This document shows positions 5,671-6,128 of a stretch of DNA of 6,128 nt, one piece after another; position 1 is the stretch's first letter; each line of letters starts with the position of its first letter. The position numbers were made by a program, and so were the translations under genes. The notes below the pieces were generated by a model that saw only the letters and a list, made by a program, of their open reading frames with translations, was not told the DNA's origin and did no database searches. Source of the stretch: Vulcanimicrobiota bacterium (lineage in GTDB: Bacteria > Vulcanimicrobiota > Vulcanimicrobiia > Vulcanimicrobiales > Vulcanimicrobiaceae); NCBI GenBank assembly GCA_027306845.1, contig DAHUYY010000118.1, positions 1-6,128 on the forward strand, in the 5' to 3' direction.

Positions 5671-6128
5671 TCAAGCTCTGATTAACGCTTCTCGCTCGGG
5701 GCCGACCGAGAAAAGCTCGATCGGCAATTCGACGAGCGATTCGAGCCGGGCGATGTAGCGACGAGCGGCCGGCGGCAACTCGGCGGCTCGGCGCGCCCCG
5801 CGGATATCCTCGGCCCAGCCGTCGAGATACTCCACCTCGACGCTGAAATCGGGATGTGCCGCCTCCGAGAGCGTCGCCGCGCGAGCGCCGAGGCGGTAAC
5901 CCGTCACGATGCCGAGACGCTCGAATCCTGAGAGCACATCGAGTTTTGTCAACGCAACGGCATGCGCTCCGTTGAGTGCGGCGGCATAGCGAGCGGCGAC
6001 GGCATCAAACCACCCGCAGCGCCGCGGTCGCCCGGTAACGGTTCCGAATTCGCGCCCTGCTTCCCGGAGCCGGTCGCCATCTGCATCGAGCAATTCCGAA
6101 GGGAACGGGCCGGATCCGACGCGCGTCG
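5671..6128 (-). CDS. purA: Adenylosuccinate synthetase PurA, C-terminal part (partial)
   Basis: PurA joins IMP and aspartate with GTP hydrolysis to form adenylosuccinate, the first committed step from IMP to AMP. About 152 C-terminal residues are visible; the gene runs off the right edge and the frame is open to the border. Landmarks in order are TRVGSGPFPSE at the very start, EFGTVTGRPRRCGWFDAVAARYA with the arginines near the active site, the guanine-recognising TKLD (in VALTKLDVLSGFE), the acidic EYLDGW segment, and the C-terminal nucleotide-site motif FSVGPEREALI just before the end. An in-frame TTG at 6091-6093 is an internal Leu codon, not the start. The stop is TGA. It lies 193 nt upstream of fliF on the same strand and has no functional link to flagella, so it is probably just the neighbouring housekeeping gene. 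Confidence 0.95.
   Translation of the reverse strand, partial: TRVGSGPFPSELLDADGDRLREAGREFGTVTGRPRRCGWFDAVAARYAAALNGAHAVALTKLDVLSGFERLGIVTGYRLGARAATLSEAAHPDFSVEVEYLDGWAEDIRGARRAAELPPAARRYIARLESLVELPIELFSVGPEREALIRA

Noticed and set aside
5656..5677. Tandem-like TCCATCAAGAG / TCCGTCAAGCT at the purA stop
   Set aside because: Only 8 of 11 positions match and one copy overlaps the purA end; too weak to call a repeat or terminator.
1..6128. CRISPR arrays, tRNA or rRNA genes, insertion sequences
   Set aside because: No regularly spaced repeats, no tRNA- or rRNA-like sequence, and no transposase frame or terminal inverted repeats were seen.

Overview
The window is a flagellar export and switch operon on the minus strand of a bacterium of roughly 60% GC. 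It lies directly downstream of the end of purA, also on the minus strand. Read in the direction of transcription (high to low coordinates), the order is purA 3' end, a 193-nt gap, fliF, fliG, fliH, fliI, fliJ, then the first 25 codons of a gene that begins with a basic stretch and a hydrophobic stretch. No strong signal fixes the taxon. The fliF-G-H-I-J order followed by a small membrane-anchored protein is the arrangement known from Bacillus-like flagellar operons. PurA as neighbour, the GC content and the sequence character would suit a deep-branching, non-proteobacterial lineage such as Eremiobacterota, but that is a guess.

The gene products belong to one machine. FliF builds the MS ring in the inner membrane. 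FliG sits on the C-terminal tail of FliF and is the torque-receiving switch protein. FliH, FliI and FliJ form the soluble ATPase complex that feeds the flagellar type III export gate. The genes are tightly packed: gaps are 15, 21, 3 and 3 nt, and the last junction is a 4-nt overlap. This fits a single transcript. The only long gap, 5478-5670, must hold any dedicated operon promoter. It contains weak promoter-like elements, an inverted repeat and a direct repeat, but no convincing complete promoter and no clear purA terminator.

The main anomaly is in fliI. An in-frame TAG (927-929 on the plus strand, read as the reverse complement) interrupts an otherwise complete and well-conserved ATPase gene after codon 311. 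The frame continues without any shift for another 126 conserved codons to the normal end. It could be a recent nonsense mutation, a sequencing error, or a suppressed or read-through amber codon. TAG also ends fliF, fliH and fliI. All five flagellar genes share one reading frame, with fliH/fliI and fliI/fliJ joined by just TAG plus one codon. Strong general amber readthrough would therefore fuse these proteins, which argues against wholesale TAG recoding but makes the arrangement worth testing.
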